A model generated the notes under the pieces. It was not told the DNA's origin and searched no databases. It worked only from the letters and a program-made list of their open reading frames with translations. From Chitinophagaceae bacterium (GTDB lineage: Bacteria; Bacteroidota; Bacteroidia; Chitinophagales; Chitinophagaceae), in assembly GCA_016787065.1 (NCBI GenBank), contig JAEUVD010000002.1, forward strand, positions 124,001 through 188,000: 64,000 nucleotides of DNA, written 5' to 3'. The translations under genes and the position numbers were made by a program. The stretch's first letter is position 1. The number at the start of each line of letters is the position of its first letter. Positions 53,613 to 61,457 of this stretch are shown piece by piece.

Positions 53613-54461
53613 TTAGACCGTATCCATGAAATTCTTTTCAACCTTATTAAAAATAAGGGTTCCAACCACAAGCAATCCTATTGAAACCAACGTGCTATAC
53701 CATAAATCATGGAGAGAAAAACTTCCTGTTCCAAGATAACCATGTTTGAACGCTTCGAATAAACCTACCAAGGGATTGAGTTTATAGTAAGGCAAATAGT
53801 TTGATGGAATTTTAGATAGCGGATAAATAATGGGTGTTACATACATGATTAATTGGACGCCGAAATTTATTAGAAATCGAAGGTCTTTATACTTGGCCGT
53901 CATGGATGAAATAATCATTCCTATTCCTAACGACATACCAGCCATCAGCACAATAAGATAGGGGGTTAAGAGTACCCAGGCATTCGGTTTAACTTCACCG
54001 GTATAGATGTAATACAACAGAAAAATTATAAATATTAGATACTGTACACCAAACTTAATCAGGTTCGAGAGTACAATTTTCAACGGCATGATAAGTCGGG
54101 GAAAATACACCTTGCCAAACATAGCTGCATTGGTTGTAAATACTGCAGATACATCGGTAAGACATTGCGAAAAATAATTCCAGATAATAATCCCCGACAT
54201 ATAAAAAATAGTTTGTGGTGTTCCATCGGTAGCAATACCCGCTATACGTCCGAATATTATCGTAAAGGTTATGGTGGTTAATAAGGGTTGAATGATAAAC
54301 CAAAGGGGGCCTAAGATGGTTTGTTTATAGAACGTAACAAAATCGCGCCGAACAAATAATAGAAGCAAATCACGGTAACGCCAAACATCCTTCAATTTAA
54401 GATCGAAGAGTGATGATTTACTTTCAATCACTAAATCCCAATCGTGTTGTTGTTCTTGCAC
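53613..54461 (-). CDS. wzm: ABC-type polysaccharide exporter, permease
   Basis: A 282-residue membrane protein of the ABC-2/Wzm family. A cytoplasmic amphipathic start (LKDVWRYRDLLLLFVRRDFVTFYKQTILGPLWFIIQP) is followed by six membrane segments and the conserved FYMSGIIIWNYFSQCLTD and LNPLVGLFEAFKHG. The upstream aminotransferase stops at 54464-54466 and the first plausible start after it is the GTG at 54459-54461. A longer frame would run back into that gene with no family similarity, so the GTG is chosen. Forms the channel with Wzt. Confidence 0.9.
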   Translation of the reverse strand: MQEQQHDWDLVIESKSSLFDLKLKDVWRYRDLLLLFVRRDFVTFYKQTILGPLWFIIQPLLTTITFTIIFGRIAGIATDGTPQTIFYMSGIIIWNYFSQCLTDVSAVFTTNAAMFGKVYFPRLIMPLKIVLSNLIKFGVQYLIFIIFLLYYIYTGEVKPNAWVLLTPYLIVLMAGMSLGIGMIISSMTAKYKDLRFLINFGVQLIMYVTPIIYPLSKIPSNYLPYYKLNPLVGLFEAFKHGYLGTGSFSLHDLWYSTLVSIGLLVVGTLIFNKVEKNFMDTV

Positions 54462-54463
54462 GT

Positions 54464-55576
54464 TTATTTTGTTCGAGTAAAAAAAGATTGAATAGCGGCT
54501 GCAACGAATTGCACCTCTTGCTCTGTCATACCCGGCCATAGCGGTAAACTTAAACAAGTGTTTGCAATTTCCTCAGCAATAGGAAATGACCCTTGTGTAA
54601 ATTTCAAAGTATGGTAAGCTTGTTGCAAATGTGGTGGAATTGGATAATGAATTAACGTTCCTATTCCTTGTTGAAACAAGTATTGTTGTAAGGCATCTCG
54701 CTCTTTACTGCGAATAACATACAGGTGATATACATGTGTTGCTTCTGCAGCCACAACAGGTAAACTAATTTCTTCTATTGAAGCTAAGTATTGATTATAC
54801 CAAGCTGCAATTTGTTGACGTTGTTGATTCCAGCTAGGAAGATGCTCTAATTTAATAGAAAGAAATGCCGCCTGACATTCATCCATGCGCATATTGAAAC
54901 CAATTGTTTCATGAATATATTTTTTTGCGCTACCATAGTTCCGAAGTTTCATAGCTTCTTGGTAGAACACTTCATTGTTTGTAGTTAGTGCCCCGGCATC
55001 ACCTAAGGCTCCTAAATTTTTACCGGGATAGAAGCTTGTTGCATTGAGTGTACCAAAACTTCCACTTTGTTTCCCAAGGTAGGTTGCGCCTTGCGCTTGT
55101 GCATTATCTTCAATTACATGAATACCGCTTTTCGCAGCTAAATCCATGATGGCATTCATCTCACAGCACTGTCCGTATAAATGCACCGGCATGATAGCCT
55201 TCGTTTTACCGGTTATTGCGTTTTCAATTTGTGCTGCTTTGATATTATAGGTGTTCAAATCAGGTTCAACGAAAACAGGCGTTGCCCCGGTATAACTCAC
55301 GGCCAATGCTGTAGCAATATAGGTGTTTGATGGTACAATAACTTCATCGCCTGAACCAATATGCAATGTGCGTAAGGCAATATGCAGCGCATCTAAACCA
55401 TTACTAATGCCTAATGCAAATTTGGTATGATTAAAGGCCGCATAGTCTTCTTCAAATTTTTTTACACGCTCGCCGAGAATGAACCAGTTACTGTCATACA
55501 CTTCCTCAAAAGCCTGAACCATGCGTTGCTTTAATGGGTTGTGCATGGCTTTGAAATTGGCGAATGGTATTTTCAT
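54464..55576 (-). CDS. DegT-family aminotransferase (FdtB/QdtB-like)
   Basis: A 370-residue PLP enzyme. Motifs: IPFANFKAMHN, SNGLDALHIALRTLHIGSGDEVIVPSNTYIATALAV, VIEDNAQAQGATYLGKQSG and SFYPGKNLGALGDAGAL with the PLP Lys. This form is typical of enzymes that aminate dTDP-3-keto-6-deoxy sugars. It lies with two 3,4-ketoisomerase cupins and an acetyltransferase, a complete set for dTDP-Fuc3NAc or dTDP-Qui3NAc from dTDP-4-keto-6-deoxyglucose. The dTDP substrate genes are not in the window. Confidence 0.9.
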   Translation of the reverse strand: MKIPFANFKAMHNPLKQRMVQAFEEVYDSNWFILGERVKKFEEDYAAFNHTKFALGISNGLDALHIALRTLHIGSGDEVIVPSNTYIATALAVSYTGATPVFVEPDLNTYNIKAAQIENAITGKTKAIMPVHLYGQCCEMNAIMDLAAKSGIHVIEDNAQAQGATYLGKQSGSFGTLNATSFYPGKNLGALGDAGALTTNNEVFYQEAMKLRNYGSAKKYIHETIGFNMRMDECQAAFLSIKLEHLPSWNQQRQQIAAWYNQYLASIEEISLPVVAAEATHVYHLYVIRSKERDALQQYLFQQGIGTLIHYPIPPHLQQAYHTLKFTQGSFPIAEEIANTCLSLPLWPGMTEQEVQFVAAAIQSFFTRTK

Positions 55577-55624
55577 GGGTTGAGCTTAACGTTTACATTT
55601 TTGTTTGAATAGAACATAATTAGC

Positions 55625-56086
55625 CTATTCTATTTTTCGTAAAACACGGGCCGGATTTCCGATAACAATTGTATTGGCTTCCACATCGTTAGTAACAACC
55701 GAACCGGCTCCAACCATCGCATGTTCACCTATAGTTATTCCGGCTAGTATGGTAGCATTAGCCCCAATAGAGGCTCCTCGTTTGATATAGGTTTTTTGAA
55801 GTTCAAAATTTCGGTTACCACTTCGCGGAAAAAGATCGTTGGTAAAGGTTGCGTTTGGACCAATAAACACATCATCTTCAATTTCGATTCCATCCCAAAG
55901 TTGAACGCCCGGTTTTATAGTAACTCGATCACCAATTCGAACGTTGTTTTCAATAAAAACATTATAGTTGATATTACATTGCGAACCAATAACAGCTTCT
56001 TTTAAGATTACACAGTGTTGCCATACACGTGTTTCATCGCCAATATTATTCGTTTGCACTTCGGCCGTTGGATGAATATGTATCAT
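55625..56086 (-). CDS. FdtC/WlbB-like sugar N-acetyltransferase
   Basis: A 153-residue left-handed beta-helix enzyme. Hexapeptide repeats run through [74 protein letters not shown], and end [46 protein letters not shown]. The FTND loop with Asn-Asp, after a WDG turn, is typical of acetyltransferases for 3-amino-3,6-dideoxyhexoses. It overlaps the second cupin gene by 4 bases, supporting the Fuc3NAc/Qui3NAc reading. Confidence 0.88.
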   Translation of the reverse strand: MIHIHPTAEVQTNNIGDETRVWQHCVILKEAVIGSQCNINYNVFIENNVRIGDRVTIKPGVQLWDGIEIEDDVFIGPNATFTNDLFPRSGNRNFELQKTYIKRGASIGANATILAGITIGEHAMVGAGSVVTNDVEANTIVIGNPARVLRKIE

Positions 56087-56502
56087 GAATGTGATAGTTC
56101 TAAATACTGTTGATAATTGCGTATATAATCTTCTTCATTGTATAATTCCGAGGCTAATACTAAACATACGGCACCCGAAGAAAAATTATGTAACTCACGC
56201 CACATACCGGGCTTAATATGCAAACCGTGATAAGGTCGGTTCAGGGATATTGTTTTACGTTCGTGCCCATCATCAACAGTAACATCAAAACTACCACTAA
56301 CAGCAACAATTAAAGATTCTAAATGAATATGACCGTGACCACCTCGCGATTCACCACCAGGTATATCATACAAATAATAGACCCGCTTAATTTCAAAAGG
56401 CACATCTTGTTCATTTTCGATGATGGTAAGATGACCGTGCCTATCGCCAAGTTGCGATAGGTTTAATAAAGCACAATCATGAATTGTAAATTTAGCTTTC
56501 AA
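56083..56502 (-). CDS. FdtA/QdtA-like dTDP-sugar 3,4-ketoisomerase, copy 2
   Basis: A 139-residue WxcM-type cupin that moves the keto group of dTDP-4-keto-6-deoxyglucose from C4 to C3. Signatures: [39 protein letters not shown] with both His of the HxH pair, [15 protein letters not shown], and [18 protein letters not shown]. It overlaps the preceding cupin by 11 bases and starts at TTG (56500-56502). Whether the product is the galacto or gluco epimer is not decided by what I can read. Confidence 0.9.
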   Translation of the reverse strand: MKAKFTIHDCALLNLSQLGDRHGHLTIIENEQDVPFEIKRVYYLYDIPGGESRGGHGHIHLESLIVAVSGSFDVTVDDGHERKTISLNRPYHGLHIKPGMWRELHNFSSGAVCLVLASELYNEEDYIRNYQQYLELSHS

Positions 56503-56899
56503 GATTTAACTGAATGTACTCATCGAATTCACGGATATAATCTTTCGCATCGAAGGAAGAACTGGAAATATGAAGTCCTAATGAATTCGTAGAAAAATTT
56601 TCAATATGACGCCAGGTTAACGGTGGAACCCATAAACCAAAATAACTTCTGTTTAAATGTACTGTTTGTGTGGTATGATCTTCCTTCGTTATTACCACAT
56701 CAAAACTTCCACTGAGCGCAATAATAATTTCATGTTGTTGGCGATAAGCATGTCCACCACGACTATCTCCTCCGGGTACATCGTACAACCAAAAAACACG
56801 TTTTATTGCAAAGGGTATCTGATCGGGTTGTTGCAAAAAAGTAAGATTACCTCGTGGATCGGCAAATTTGGGTAATTCAATAAGCTTAGGTTGTTGCAT
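56492..56899 (-). CDS. FdtA/QdtA-like cupin, copy 1 (Tyr in the HxH pair)
   Basis: A 135-residue WxcM-type cupin: DPRGNLTFLQ, FAIKRVFWLYDVPGGDSRGGHAYRQQHE, IIALSGSFDVVITKED, LNRSYFGLWVPPLTWRHI. It is clearly homologous to the adjacent copy, but the second His of the RGGHxH motif is Tyr. As the His pair lies in the active site of characterised FdtA, this copy may differ in specificity or have lost isomerase activity. The two copies have diverged too far to be a recent duplication. It lies 9 bases after the methyltransferase gene. Confidence 0.88.
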   Translation of the reverse strand: MQQPKLIELPKFADPRGNLTFLQQPDQIPFAIKRVFWLYDVPGGDSRGGHAYRQQHEIIIALSGSFDVVITKEDHTTQTVHLNRSYFGLWVPPLTWRHIENFSTNSLGLHISSSSFDAKDYIREFDEYIQLNLES

Positions 56900-56908
56900 G
56901 TTGAATAA

Positions 56909-57739
56909 TTACTGTTCCTTATTCAAATAGGAATTCGATTTTGTTTGCTTTCCTTCGGTATTCAAGCCACGACTGTTATTTGGCGGAAGATTAATCCAGT
57001 TCACATTCGTTTTTCTAAACACAACCATACTTCCGGCTTCTGCTAATACTTCTAAACAAGGCTGTTGAATTTGAAGAATATTCTGGTATAACAAAAAGAG
57101 TTCATTCCATTGTACGGAATGCTTCCGCGAATGGCCCATATCATGATGAATAAGCAAGCCGCCCACTTTCAATTTTGCGCCCCATTTATTATGATCTAAA
57201 CGGGCACCCTCATAACTATGATCACCATCAATGAATGCAAAATCTAGGCTATCGTTCATTTCCACCTTATTGGCATCTGCAATCATTAGTTCAACACGTG
57301 ATGTAAGTTGGAGTCGTTCAAGCACTTCCTTCAATTCGGCATCTTGGTGTTTTGGTGCAATATCGATGGATAGTAACTTACCTCGTTCACCAATAGCAGT
57401 ACACAACAGCACCGTACTTCCACCGTAAAAACGACCAATTTCAACACCACGCGGTGCATCCATTTTTGAAATTTGTTTGAAGAGCAAAGCAGCCTCATCA
57501 ATATCTTGACGAAGAATTCCTCGGCTAAGCGGACTGCAAAAAAACAAGCCTGCGAGATCTTCAAATTTCTTAGGTGTTTTTTCAATTTTAAATTGATCCC
57601 AATGAAATTGAGATGAATCGTTTAGGCGTCGTACCATACCATCCATATATACCGAGCGCATGGCATAAAACGCTGAACGTCGATCGAGTTTAATGATGGC
57701 TCTGAAAAAACGCCGTTTTAATTTAGTTACCAAAGACAT
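56909..57739 (-). CDS. Class I SAM-dependent methyltransferase (Methyltransf_24-like)
   Basis: A 276-residue protein with the SAM-binding stretch GVEIGRFYGGSTVLLCTAIGERGKLLSIDIAP near residue 95 and DFAFIDGDHSYEGARLDHNKWGAKLKVGGLLIHHDMG, the TylF/cephalosporin-hydroxylase-like core with metal-binding acidic residues. Residues 1-40 are basic. The ATG at 57739 is chosen because the longer frame would overlap the NeuB-fusion stop. Likely methylates a sugar hydroxyl of the glycan; acceptor unknown. Confidence 0.8.
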   Translation of the reverse strand: MSLVTKLKRRFFRAIIKLDRRSAFYAMRSVYMDGMVRRLNDSSQFHWDQFKIEKTPKKFEDLAGLFFCSPLSRGILRQDIDEAALLFKQISKMDAPRGVEIGRFYGGSTVLLCTAIGERGKLLSIDIAPKHQDAELKEVLERLQLTSRVELMIADANKVEMNDSLDFAFIDGDHSYEGARLDHNKWGAKLKVGGLLIHHDMGHSRKHSVQWNELFLLYQNILQIQQPCLEVLAEAGSMVVFRKTNVNWINLPPNNSRGLNTEGKQTKSNSYLNKEQ

Positions 57740-57764
57740 AGTGTTTTGATTCTTCGATTTGGGG

Positions 57765-59318
57765 TTAATTATGTTTATCGTTAGGCGCATACTTATGATG
57801 CTCCGTTTGATGTATCATTTTTTGTTTGCTTCCACACATACGTTGTGCTTTGCGAATATCTTTTACAAATAGCTCGAATTCCTGCGTGCTCAAATCAAGC
57901 GCTACACCATCAAAATGAATCCAATCTAAATTGCCATACTTTACATGCTTCTCTACCATTCGGGCTCCGGCGGCAACCGCAAGCATACAACCCAAACTAC
58001 CTAAATCATGACTGCTATAACCTGCATATAAACCCTGTATCTGTTTGCTTACCCGTAGTTCTTCATAATGCCGTACAACAGCAATCTGACAAGCTTCGGG
58101 AGGTGCAGGGTAACTACTCGTACATTGCAATAAAAATATGGTTCGGTTTCCGCTAAAGGTTTCCAATACAAAATCTTCATAACTCGAATCGGTGAATCCG
58201 GTAGAAATTACTAAATCACCTGGATATTCCTCTGCGGCCTTCCGTAAAAAGTTTTTGTGGTTTGAAATAGTTGAAGGCAATTTTATTAAAGGACAATCGT
58301 ATTTCTCCATATACTTCAACGAGGGATAATCGAGTACCGATGCAAACCATACGATTTGATTCGCGCAACACTCCTCTATTAGTACCTTCATGAGTGCATC
58401 ATTGAGTTCAACGCCCCGACGGTAATCGCCGAGTGTTTTTCCGAATGGCGATTCGTAATATGCGTTGAGTTCCTCTTGGGTATAAAACGAATCCACATCA
58501 CGCTTTTGAACTTTAATCATATCTGCACCACATTTTTTTGCGGCACGAATCATTTGGCGTAACCGTTGCGGATCACCAATATGGTTATTCGTTAATTCGG
58601 CAACAACTAAGGTATAATCTTCCTGTTCACAAGCTGCAAGTAACTGTTTGTAACTTGCTTTTAAATCAAAGTGAGAAGGTATTTCTTCCTGAATAGCTTC
58701 ATTAAAAGTGTCAATCGTGAGGTCACTCAAATCTGTTTCACCCACATGAAGAACCTTCATGTGCAGTACCTCGGTTATATACTTTTTTACATAGCGGAAA
58801 TTCTCCTTTTGCGTTCGAAGTAAAATGCGTTTATAGTTGGCATCGTGGCCACTCATATCGCCTGCTTCCAAACCTTCTTGTAAAGCAAAATCAAATCCGA
58901 GGAGGAAAACAGGCAGGTTCGTTTCATTAATCAGATAAACGAGTTGAAGTGCCGATAAAAGCAAGAAGTCACTGAGTACAAACTCGTTGCGTTTAAACCC
59001 GGCTGCCAGATGTTCTATTCCCTCCTGATTATTGGCTTGATACTTTACCGGCACATAGGTTGCCTTTGAAGGAAGAAGTATGGAAATGTTATGCGGTGAA
59101 AAATAAAATTCATTTTTAAAACCTTCATGCTTCAACGATTCTATAACCCAGTCGGCATGAAATAACGTTACGTGTCCGGAAATATACCGTTCCGAATCAT
59201 TCAAGTTTATGATGAAAGCATCGTGTAAGGCCGGTTCATGAATACGACTCAAACTTGAGCCCTTACCCACGATGGCAATACGTTTATACGTTTTTAATTT
59301 TGAAACGATATCGTTCAT
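57765..59318 (-). CDS. Fusion: GT42/DUF115-like domain + NeuB-type nonulosonate synthase barrel
   Basis: A 517-residue two-domain protein. Residues about 1-225 resemble GT42 sialyltransferases and DUF115 proteins: KRIAIVGKGSSLSRI, IINLNDSERY, then SDFLLLSALQLVYLINETNLPVFLLGFDF and a short C-terminal strand. Residues about 235-500 are a NeuB TIM barrel, which condenses phosphoenolpyruvate with an N-acyl hexosamine: VVAELTNNHIGDPQRLRQMI, GADMIKVQKRD, FASVLDYPSLKYM, STGFTDSSYED, LLQCTSSYPAPPE, GYSSHD and VEKHV, with both metal-site His. The C-terminal SAF (antifreeze-like) domain of normal NeuB is missing. The gene lies between an inositol-monophosphatase-like gene (35-base overlap) and a methyltransferase, downstream of neuA. 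The start is the ATG at 59318; an earlier GTG is possible. Confidence 0.8.
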   Translation of the reverse strand: MNDIVSKLKTYKRIAIVGKGSSLSRIHEPALHDAFIINLNDSERYISGHVTLFHADWVIESLKHEGFKNEFYFSPHNISILLPSKATYVPVKYQANNQEGIEHLAAGFKRNEFVLSDFLLLSALQLVYLINETNLPVFLLGFDFALQEGLEAGDMSGHDANYKRILLRTQKENFRYVKKYITEVLHMKVLHVGETDLSDLTIDTFNEAIQEEIPSHFDLKASYKQLLAACEQEDYTLVVAELTNNHIGDPQRLRQMIRAAKKCGADMIKVQKRDVDSFYTQEELNAYYESPFGKTLGDYRRGVELNDALMKVLIEECCANQIVWFASVLDYPSLKYMEKYDCPLIKLPSTISNHKNFLRKAAEEYPGDLVISTGFTDSSYEDFVLETFSGNRTIFLLQCTSSYPAPPEACQIAVVRHYEELRVSKQIQGLYAGYSSHDLGSLGCMLAVAAGARMVEKHVKYGNLDWIHFDGVALDLSTQEFELFVKDIRKAQRMCGSKQKMIHQTEHHKYAPNDKHN

Positions 59319-59970
59319 TGGGTTGTAAAAATTCACCTTGATAAGGTTGTTCGTTTACTGTTACTTCCAGATGGTGTTTTAATGCCATGTTTAATCCGGG
59401 AAGAATATCCCAGCATTTAGCACCCTTTGGATTTTGAAATTGTTTATAGCTTCCGGTTAAAACATTATACATATTGTACATGCAGCAACCAATAATTCGG
59501 TATTCAAAACCGGGTTCCAAGAGGAGTATATCTTCTTTGGTTAACGAGGAAGAAATGCCGTAAATTCTCGATTCAAATTTGCTTTCTAGCAAGTCGGAAG
59601 AATGAATGTATTGTCCTAATTCAGGTAAAGCGATAAAGGCCTCTTCAAACAACCCGTTACGATACATACAAACCCCGCTGCCCCATTCTTTTAGTCCGGA
59701 AACAAAATTCTCGGTACCATCAATAGGATCCACAACGGCAATATATTCTGTGGCATTCAACGATACCGTACCTGATTGATAGGTTTCTTCTGTAATGATT
59801 TGTAATGACGTGTACTTCGATGTAAGAAAAGAAATGATGCGCGAATCCATCAGTAAATCGCCTTTCGATACGTAGCTATTATCTTCTTTCAATACTTTTT
59901 CTTGTCGTAGCGAAAGTATTTCCGGAAGGGCTTCTTTAATAATCGAGATAAGTTCCGTCAATAGAGTCAT
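59284..59970 (-). CDS. Inositol-monophosphatase-family phosphatase
   Basis: A 228-residue Mg-dependent, Li-sensitive-type phosphatase. Metal-site motifs are ITEETY near residue 60 and VVDPIDGTENFVSGLKEWGSG near residue 80; the C-terminal motif has GAKCWDILPGLNMA (WD form). The ATG at 59970 is chosen; the two codons before it are TTG. It is slightly short for the family but both metal motifs are intact. Placed between neuA and the NeuB fusion, it may remove the phosphate of a nonulosonate 9-phosphate or its precursor; this role is inference, as family members hydrolyse many phosphoesters. Confidence 0.82.
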   Translation of the reverse strand: MTLLTELISIIKEALPEILSLRQEKVLKEDNSYVSKGDLLMDSRIISFLTSKYTSLQIITEETYQSGTVSLNATEYIAVVDPIDGTENFVSGLKEWGSGVCMYRNGLFEEAFIALPELGQYIHSSDLLESKFESRIYGISSSLTKEDILLLEPGFEYRIIGCCMYNMYNVLTGSYKQFQNPKGAKCWDILPGLNMALKHHLEVTVNEQPYQGEFLQPNERYRFKIKNV

Positions 59971-60658
59971 CAACAATAGTTCGGTTATATTTTAACACCG
60001 ATTCCACCACTTGAAAATCGAAGAGGTCGTCGATATCTAAACCACAAAGTTTATTGGTTACCACCGCAGCCACATGTCTTCCTAAAAAATCATCGCTGGT
60101 ATTTTTTGTATCCGATCGAAAAACATCGGTACTAAATACTTTATAGCGATTACCAAAATCCTGACGGCGTATCATAGATTTCCCAAAATCATTAAAGTCG
60201 GGTAGTAAACGCTGTTCTTCTACTTTATACAATCTTCCTTCAGCTTCGCATACCGTACGTGCGGCACTCAAATTTGCATCGTTGCGCAACAAGGTAATAC
60301 ACTGATTAACATCTTGTGTACTTCGGAAAACAAAGGTCGGACGTAACCAAACCAACATATCCGGTTGTACTATGTTATGGGTTTCAAATTTTTGATATAG
60401 GTCTTTGAGTATATCTTGTTCCATAGCGGTAGAGGAACTGGCTTCTTCGGAACGAAGAAAGGGAACTTCGGCTCCGTGTTTTTTAGCGATGGAAGCGTAT
60501 TCTTCGGAGTCGGTTGAACAAATTATTTTATCAACGGCTAATGTTTTTGCAAAATCGATGGAATACGCCATAAGCGGTTTGTTATTCAGCAACCGAATAT
60601 TCTTATTAGGTAAACCTTTCGACCCTGAACGAGCTGGAATGATTGCGTAGACCTTCAT
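59936..60658 (-). CDS. neuA: CMP-nonulosonate cytidylyltransferase
   Basis: A 240-residue enzyme that activates sialic-acid-type or other keto-acid sugars as CMP derivatives. Motifs: YAIIPARSGSKGLPNKNIRLLNNKPLMAYSI (CTP binding), IICSTDSEEYASIA, VPFLRSEEASSSTAMEQDIL, VWLRPTFVFRSTQDV (usual LLQPTSP region). The C-terminal DIDDLFDFQVVE is the metal-binding end of the family. It is the first biosynthetic gene after the antiterminator, 78 bases away across a small hairpin. The sugar it uses cannot be named. Confidence 0.92.
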   Translation of the reverse strand: MKVYAIIPARSGSKGLPNKNIRLLNNKPLMAYSIDFAKTLAVDKIICSTDSEEYASIAKKHGAEVPFLRSEEASSSTAMEQDILKDLYQKFETHNIVQPDMLVWLRPTFVFRSTQDVNQCITLLRNDANLSAARTVCEAEGRLYKVEEQRLLPDFNDFGKSMIRRQDFGNRYKVFSTDVFRSDTKNTSDDFLGRHVAAVVTNKLCGLDIDDLFDFQVVESVLKYNRTIVDDSIDGTYLDY

Positions 60659-60682
60659 TTTTTTATATGGCTTCGCCTTGGT

Positions 60683-60699
60683 GAGTCACAGGCTGACTC
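60683..60699. repeat. Hairpin between the antiterminator gene and neuA
   Basis: GAGTCA-CAGGC-TGACTC, a perfect 6-bp inverted repeat with a 5-base loop in the 78-base gap. No T-run follows in either direction, so it is not a plain terminator. In transcript it would lie about 25-40 bases before the neuA start, where it could affect translation or pausing. Confidence 0.5.
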
Positions 60700-60736
60700 C
60701 CCGAAACGTGGAACAAGGGAATTATTTCAACGTAGA

Positions 60737-61312
60737 CTAAGCTACTTTTTTATTAATTTTTTCGAGGAAAGAGATCGGCACATTCACTTCAATAAAACTA
60801 TTGAGTGCATTAATTTCAACTACCACACGATGCTTACCTTGTGTTCGTATGTACTGCGCTAACAGTCCGTAAAAACTACCTTGTGTAACCATCACCATAT
60901 CACCTTCTTCAAAATGTTTGTCTTCAAGTAAAGTATAACCATCCGCTTGGCGCGTAATGATTCTTAGATTTTCAATTTCATAATCACGAATTCTGGCAGG
61001 TTTACCCATGTAGCGTATTACACTCACCACACCCGGCGTTTCGAGTGCTGTTATGAGTTCTTTTTGAGTACCATGAATAAATAGAATGCCCGGAATTAAA
61101 GGGAGCTTTATTTTCTTTTTTCGATCACTCCATATCCGAATGGAATCGGTTAGTGGTAAATAAGACACCACTCCTTTTTGCAGAAGCTTGTGAAGTATTT
61201 TCTTTTCTGAGCGAGGCATTACATACAATGCAAACCACTTTAGCTCAGATGAAATTTCATGTGCGGTCGTCTCTGTTAGTTTTTCCACGTGTCTTGATCT
61301 TCCAAATACCAT
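60737..61312 (-). CDS. UpxY-type NusG-family transcription antiterminator
   Basis: A 191-residue NusG paralogue. The NGN domain begins ELKWFALYVMPRSEKKILHKLLQKGVVSYLPL; KLPLIPGILFIHG is the beta-strand typical of specialised NusG proteins, and the C-terminal KOW-like region is FEEGDMVMVTQGSFYGLLAQYI. In Bacteroides, UpxY proteins are encoded first in capsule operons and allow RNA polymerase to pass through the leader of that same operon. The ATG at 61312 is chosen because the -7 box at 61350-61357 lies inside the longer frame. It heads the roughly 40-kb minus-strand locus. No UpxZ-like partner gene is seen. Confidence 0.88.
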   Translation of the reverse strand: MVFGRSRHVEKLTETTAHEISSELKWFALYVMPRSEKKILHKLLQKGVVSYLPLTDSIRIWSDRKKKIKLPLIPGILFIHGTQKELITALETPGVVSVIRYMGKPARIRDYEIENLRIITRQADGYTLLEDKHFEEGDMVMVTQGSFYGLLAQYIRTQGKHRVVVEINALNSFIEVNVPISFLEKINKKVA

Positions 61313-61349
61313 GCGTACATGTTCTTTGAAAGTTTTAATTCCCTTTCGA

Positions 61350-61357
61350 CAAATGTA
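61350..61357 (-). promoter_or_regulatory. -7 promoter box at the head of the polysaccharide locus
   Basis: TACATTTG on the minus strand matches TAnnTTTG, 38 bases before the ATG at 61312, leaving a leader of roughly 30 bases. No TTG is clear at the -33 distance. It is the only good promoter match I see upstream of the 40-kb run. Confidence 0.5.
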
Positions 61358-61457
61358 CACAAACAAGGAAATTAATACCGTAATTTGCAGCCCTAAAAAG
61401 AATATTTTTTATTGGTAATGAGTACTTTAAAAATTTCTCTTTGAGCACGTTTTAGTC

